64,000 bases of DNA, taken from Flavobacteriaceae bacterium UBA5534. Its GTDB lineage: Bacteria; Bacteroidota; Bacteroidia; Flavobacteriales; Flavobacteriaceae. Positions 60,225-64,000 of this stretch are shown here, piece after piece. The stretch lies in NCBI GenBank assembly GCA_002426015.1, contig DINS01000035.1, positions 233,676 to 297,675 on the forward strand, read 5' to 3'. The position numbers were made by a program, and so were the translations under genes. The notes under the pieces are model-generated. The model made no database searches. It was not told the origin of the DNA and saw only the letters and a list, made by a program, of their open reading frames with translations. Numbering within the stretch: position 1 is the stretch's first letter; each line of letters begins with the position of its first letter.

Positions 60225-62642
60225 TTAATTTGAGGTATAACTACATAAATCGGTTCCTATTGGTGAACCATCAGGAATTTTAGGTGATTCTTCAAGTTTA
60301 AATTTTTCAGGATGCTCTCTAAATTCTGAAATTAAACGTCCATATTGCGGAGCATACTTATTCTCGTACTTTTTATCTTTAGCATATAAACTTTGTGAAA
60401 TTTCATAAATAGCATCGTTTGCCAAAGCTTTTACTTGTAAGAATGCATTATCATTAACAGCCAAATTCATTATATATTTAAGCACATTAGCATTAATCAT
60501 CTGTTGTGCTTCATTTAAATAATCATCTTTATATGTTTTTTTGAATGAATTGTCTATTAAGCTTTTAAAAACATCATCCAATCCAATTTGAGTGTTATCC
60601 AAACTTTTTTGTTGAATTAATCTGTTTGCACGTTGAGGATGAAGCAATAAACCTAATGTCATATCGCTAGATGTTGATACAGCACTTAATGGATCAAAAG
60701 CAACACCTGTTTTACTTGCAAACGACTCACGAGTACGTGAATAATTAAAAGCTCTAGGAGGAAATAAATTGAGTTTTTCCTTTGGAATAGTTAATGTTTC
60801 AGCCGAAATGGTTTTTAAAAGCGCATTTAAAGCCGCTTTCTGTGAATTGACATCAACAACTTTAGTGGTAAATTGATTGTCTCCTTTAACTGCATAATTA
60901 TAATCTAAACCACCAACAACTTTTGCTGCGGCTTCTGTTTGATAACGATGGAAGAAATACAAAGGCACAAACACATCCTCTAAAACTGAATAAGGCTCAT
61001 TTGTACGAATATTGTCTTTTGAAAAATTAGAAATTGCTTTTTCTCTAACCTTTAATACATTTTCTAATTCTTCTGAAGCACTTTTACCATTATCCCATAG
61101 ATGAGCAAAAGCATGTGCTCCACCTTCAGCACGAGCATCAGAATCTGATATAAATCGCAATCCGTCTTGTTGTGCTTTCTCTAAAATATAATTTAGCGCT
61201 TCTTTTTCGTTTGTATTCTTATCAAATTGTGTATAAGTATAGGCAACAGTGACTTTATCCCAATTGCCAATTCCTGTAGCATAAGCATTACTTAAAGCGA
61301 TATTGCCATTAGTTAAACTCACTAAAGGATGTGGATAATCCATAACAGATGCTCGGTTATTTGTGCTTGCTGCAAAATTATGAGCAAAACCTATAGTATG
61401 ACCAACTTCATGAGCACTTAATTGGCGAATTCTGGCCAAAGCCATGTCTAACATTGGTTGATAATTATCGTCTCGTTCAGCAAATGGTTTGTTGAGCAAC
61501 GCTTGAGCAATTAAAAAATCTTGACGTATACGTAAACTTCCTAAACTTACATGACCTTTAATAATTTCGCCTGTTCGTGGATCTGTAACACTACCACCAT
61601 AACTCCAACCTCTTGTTGAGCGATGCACCCATTGTATTACATTGTACCTGCAATCCATTGGATCTGCATCTTCTGGTAGCATTTGCACCTGAAATGCATC
61701 TTTAAAACCTATCGCTTCATAAGCTTGATTCCACCAACGAGCACCTTCTAATAAAGCAGAACGTACTGGTTCTGGAGTTCCTGGGTCGAGATAATAAATG
61801 ATTGGCTCAACAGCTTCACTAATGGCTAATTCTGGATTTTTCTTTTCCAATCGATGACGTGTCACATAACGTTTGGTAATTGATTCTTGAATTGGCGTAG
61901 CATAATCCATATATGAAATAGAAATTGCACCACTACGCGTATCAAATTCTCTTGGTTTATAATTATTATTTGGCAACTCAATAAACGAATGATGTTGAAT
62001 AACACTTACTAAAGATGATGTAGGTGTAACACTTCTAATATTTCTACCTTTAGGTTCACCTTCAAACGTTAATAAAGCTTCAAACTCTACATTTTTAGGG
62101 AATGCTTTAGTTCGTTCTAATGATAATGCACTTTTGCTTAAGTCTAATTTATAAACACCTTCATTTTGCGCTTTAAGTCTGTTTGCAACTTCATGTCTAT
62201 CGACCATTAAAAATGGTGTAAAATCAATAATATACTTACCTTCACTCTGCTCTTCAATTTTAAACCCAAATAGAACTGATTTTGCAAACGCTTGTTCTAC
62301 ACTTTTTTTCTCTAAAGCATTATCTGTTATGGCTCTATAGTCTTGATTTGGCTGCACTAATAAAAGCTTATTTCCAGCTTTAACAAACTTTACAATTCGC
62401 TCTGCTCCTAGTTGACCTCTATCTAATCCAATGTCATTAGAACCAACACCACTTGCTAAAGAACTTATATATAAAAACTCTTGGTCTAATTTATCAACTT
62501 CTAGATAGATTTTATCTTGAGATTCTTCATAATAAAAATTAAAATAACCTTTATAATTTTGAAGTTTTTTATCTTTTAAAACTTGTGAAAATGAGTTACT
62601 TACAACAATAAGAAATACGAGGATACTTGTGATTTTTTTCAT
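60225..62642 (-). CDS. Secreted zinc metalloprotease (DUF5117-type)
   Basis: 805 residues with a signal peptide (MKKITSILVFLIVVSNSFSQ). The zinc motif HEVGHTIGFAH at 411-421 is the H-E-x-x-H-x-x-G-x-x-H pattern of metzincins, and ASVMDYPHP near 431-439 supplies the Met-turn. Conserved segments upstream (YLEVDKLDQEFLYISSLASG near 46-65, DRHEVANRLKAQ) and the Trp-rich GARWWNQAYEAIGF near 300-313 match a Bacteroidota family with DUF5117/DUF5118 regions. Likely substrates are proteins outside the cytoplasm; none is known. It is not a tail-bearing T9SS cargo as far as I can see. Confidence 0.87.
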   Translation of the reverse strand: MKKITSILVFLIVVSNSFSQVLKDKKLQNYKGYFNFYYEESQDKIYLEVDKLDQEFLYISSLASGVGSNDIGLDRGQLGAERIVKFVKAGNKLLLVQPNQDYRAITDNALEKKSVEQAFAKSVLFGFKIEEQSEGKYIIDFTPFLMVDRHEVANRLKAQNEGVYKLDLSKSALSLERTKAFPKNVEFEALLTFEGEPKGRNIRSVTPTSSLVSVIQHHSFIELPNNNYKPREFDTRSGAISISYMDYATPIQESITKRYVTRHRLEKKNPELAISEAVEPIIYYLDPGTPEPVRSALLEGARWWNQAYEAIGFKDAFQVQMLPEDADPMDCRYNVIQWVHRSTRGWSYGGSVTDPRTGEIIKGHVSLGSLRIRQDFLIAQALLNKPFAERDDNYQPMLDMALARIRQLSAHEVGHTIGFAHNFAASTNNRASVMDYPHPLVSLTNGNIALSNAYATGIGNWDKVTVAYTYTQFDKNTNEKEALNYILEKAQQDGLRFISDSDARAEGGAHAFAHLWDNGKSASEELENVLKVREKAISNFSKDNIRTNEPYSVLEDVFVPLYFFHRYQTEAAAKVVGGLDYNYAVKGDNQFTTKVVDVNSQKAALNALLKTISAETLTIPKEKLNLFPPRAFNYSRTRESFASKTGVAFDPLSAVSTSSDMTLGLLLHPQRANRLIQQKSLDNTQIGLDDVFKSLIDNSFKKTYKDDYLNEAQQMINANVLKYIMNLAVNDNAFLQVKALANDAIYEISQSLYAKDKKYENKYAPQYGRLISEFREHPEKFKLEESPKIPDGSPIGTDLCSYTSN

Positions 62643-62723
62643 AATGGATAATTAATTCATAAAACTACATAAATTCCTTTAAAAATTTAATGAAAAATGG
62701 TTTTACAATGAAACATTAAGCTT

Positions 62724-62731
62724 TACATTTG
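62724..62731 (+). promoter_or_regulatory. Sigma-A type -7 element for prfB
   Basis: TACATTTG, an exact match, 18 bases before the ATG at 62750; no clear -33 element. Confidence 0.5.
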
Positions 62732-62749
62732 CCTAAAATTTAAACTACT

Positions 62750-63860
62750 ATGACTACATCTGATCAAATAAAGGATCTTGTAGAACGCCTTGGAGCGTTG
62801 AGGAGGTATCTTTGACATAGATGCCAAAACTATTGAAATATCTAACGAAGAAGAAAAAACATTTGACCCAAATTTCTGGAACGATTCCAAGCAGGCTGAA
62901 CTCATCATGCAATCGCTTCGTGAAAAGAAAAAATGGGTAGAAGACTATACTGCTGCTGTTACTCTTGTTGAAGAATTAGAAGTTTTATATGAATTTTATA
63001 AAGCAGGTGATGTTTCAACCGAAGAAATCGATTCACAATTTTCAAAAGCTCTAGACCAAATTGAAAAGCTAGAATTCAAGAACATGCTTTCTGATGAAGG
63101 TGATAGTTTGAGCGCTGTTTTACAAATCACTGCAGGAGCTGGCGGAACCGAAAGTTGCGATTGGGCAAGTATGTTGATGCGTATGTACCTAATGTATGCT
63201 GAAAAAAACGGTTTTAAGGTAAAAGAACTTAACTTTCAAGAAGGTGATGTTGCTGGTATAAAAACAGTAACCCTCGAAATTGAAGGCGATTTTGCATTTG
63301 GATGGCTTAAAGGTGAAAATGGAGTACATCGATTGGTACGTATTTCGCCTTTTGATAGCAATGCAAAACGCCATACTAGTTTTGCATCTGTTTACGTGTA
63401 TCCATTAGTTGATGATACAATTGAAATAGAAATCAATCCAGCTGATATAGAAATAACCACTGCACGTTCTAGTGGAGCTGGTGGACAAAATGTAAACAAG
63501 GTTGAAACCAAAGTACAGTTAACGCATAAACCAACTGGTATTCAAATTTCATGTTCAGAAACACGCTCACAACACGATAATAGAGCTAGGGCTTTACAAA
63601 TGTTAAAATCGCAGTTGTATGAAATTGAACTTCAAAAACAATTAGCACAGCGTGATGACATTGAGGCAGGTAAAATGAAAATTGAATGGGGAAGTCAAAT
63701 ACGCAATTATGTGATGCATCCATACAAACTAGTAAAAGATGTAAGAACTGGTCACGAGACTGGCAATGTAGATGATGTGATGAATGGCTATATCGACGAA
63801 TTTTTGAAAGCCTATCTAATGATGATGGGACAAAAACAAGAAGACAACAACAACTTATGA
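62750..63860 (+). CDS. prfB: Peptide chain release factor 2, programmed +1 frameshift
   Basis: The coding sequence is join(62750..62812, 62814..63860), 369 residues. Reading starts at ATG 62750 (MTTSDQIKDLVERLGALRRY) and hits an in-frame TGA at 62813-62815 after CTT. A +1 shift at CTT-TGA-C then continues as DIDAKTIEIS. RF2 reads UAA and UGA: the SPF anticodon-like motif is in ISPFDSN near 183, and GGQ is in SGAGGQNVN near 243. A caller that ignores the shift would begin at 62907 and lose 52 residues. The shift lets RF2 regulate its own synthesis. It overlaps the ArsC-family gene by 4 bases. Confidence 0.95.
62801..62816 (+). promoter_or_regulatory. prfB programmed frameshift site
   Basis: AGGAGG (62801-62806), TAT, CTT (62810-62812), TGA (62813-62815), C. 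The SD-like AGGAGG with CTT-TGA-C is the classic arrangement; no other gene here shows so strong an SD-like hexamer. Confidence 0.92.
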
Positions 63861-64000
63861 TTACTATTTACCATAATAATAGATGCAGCAAATCGAGATG
63901 TGCTTTAGAATTACTTGAAAATTCTGGAAAGCACTATACAATCATAAACTATCTTGATGATGTACCCACAAGAGATGAACTCAAAAACCTCTTAAAACTT
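63857..64000 (+). CDS. ArsC/Spx-family protein, N-terminal part only
   Basis: The first 48 residues, cut by the right edge. IYHNNRCSKSRCALELL (residues 4-20) contains the active-site Cys10 of the glutaredoxin-coupled arsenate-reductase fold (Y-H-N-x-R-C-S-K-S-R), followed by a thioredoxin-like strand (YTIINYLDD). The ATG overlaps the prfB stop (ATGA), so it is translationally coupled. Arsenate reduction is likely, though related proteins without that activity exist and the rest of the fold is not visible. Confidence 0.85.
   Translation, partial: MITIYHNNRCSKSRCALELLENSGKHYTIINYLDDVPTRDELKNLLKL

Noticed and set aside
1..64000. tRNA, rRNA, CRISPR array, insertion sequence or prophage
   Set aside because: I looked in the intergenic regions and saw no tRNA-like cloverleaf, repeat-spacer pattern or transposase; the window is core chromosome.

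Overview
The window looks like the chromosome of a marine-type member of the Flavobacteriaceae (Bacteroidota). The evidence is the AT-rich sequence, short AT-rich spacers, the Bacteroidota sigma-A promoter signature (TAnnTTTG, often with TTG 18-21 bases upstream) in front of many genes, and a set of families typical of this group: BshA for bacillithiol, DUF4834, DUF3667, TIGR02757, YfhO, a BatA-type protein, and a probable sulfonolipid gene pair. I see no tRNA, rRNA, CRISPR array, phage or transposase; this is ordinary core chromosome with one more unusual island. Family names are recalled from the proteins; no search was run.

Layout. 1-5.7 kb, minus strand: the start of a sulfurtransferase, a dicarboxylate/amino-acid symporter, aroC, and a large FAD/Fe-S oxidoreductase. 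5.9-13.1 kb: a small outer-membrane protein, bshA, a GH3/beta-lactamase-like fusion, two hypotheticals and serB. 13.2-20.4 kb: a split HdrD-like Fe-S pair, then envelope genes (MCE/MlaD, amidase, and an LptD-like protein transcribed the other way). 20.5-30.6 kb: ridA, a TIGR02757 protein, an M61 lipoprotein peptidase, a GT2 protein, then a tight operon of a BatA-type protein, a dihydroorotase homologue that has lost its metal ligands, a small membrane protein and an esterase; two minus-strand genes follow. 30.7-37.2 kb: a conserved protein of unknown function, bcp, nth without an Fe-S cluster, an ECF sigma factor with a 48-residue ORF downstream, and uvrA.

37.2-46.3 kb is the most unusual part. 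It holds two paralogous adenylate cyclases (signal peptide, periplasmic TPRs, one membrane helix, cytoplasmic class III cyclase), an HD phosphohydrolase and a YitT protein. It also holds two paralogous secreted proteins with 16-18-residue Y/G repeats. Each secreted-protein gene has a sigma-54-type -24/-12 element (TTGGCACG-N4-TTGAAT) upstream. The second also has five exact 11-bp direct repeats about 90-140 bp upstream of its promoter, where enhancer-binding proteins usually bind. The arrangement suggests a duplicated signalling-plus-secreted-product module that may be enhancer-controlled and cAMP-linked.

46.3-51.8 kb: an overlapping operon of flippase, glycosyltransferase, YfhO protein and DUF4834 protein. 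51.8-64 kb: an outer-membrane protein, an acetyltransferase, an alpha-oxoamine synthase next to a cysteine-synthase-fold enzyme (candidate sulfonolipid/capnine genes), oligopeptidase B, YbaB, threonine aldolase, a zinc metalloprotease, prfB with its programmed +1 frameshift, and the start of an ArsC-family gene cut by the window edge.
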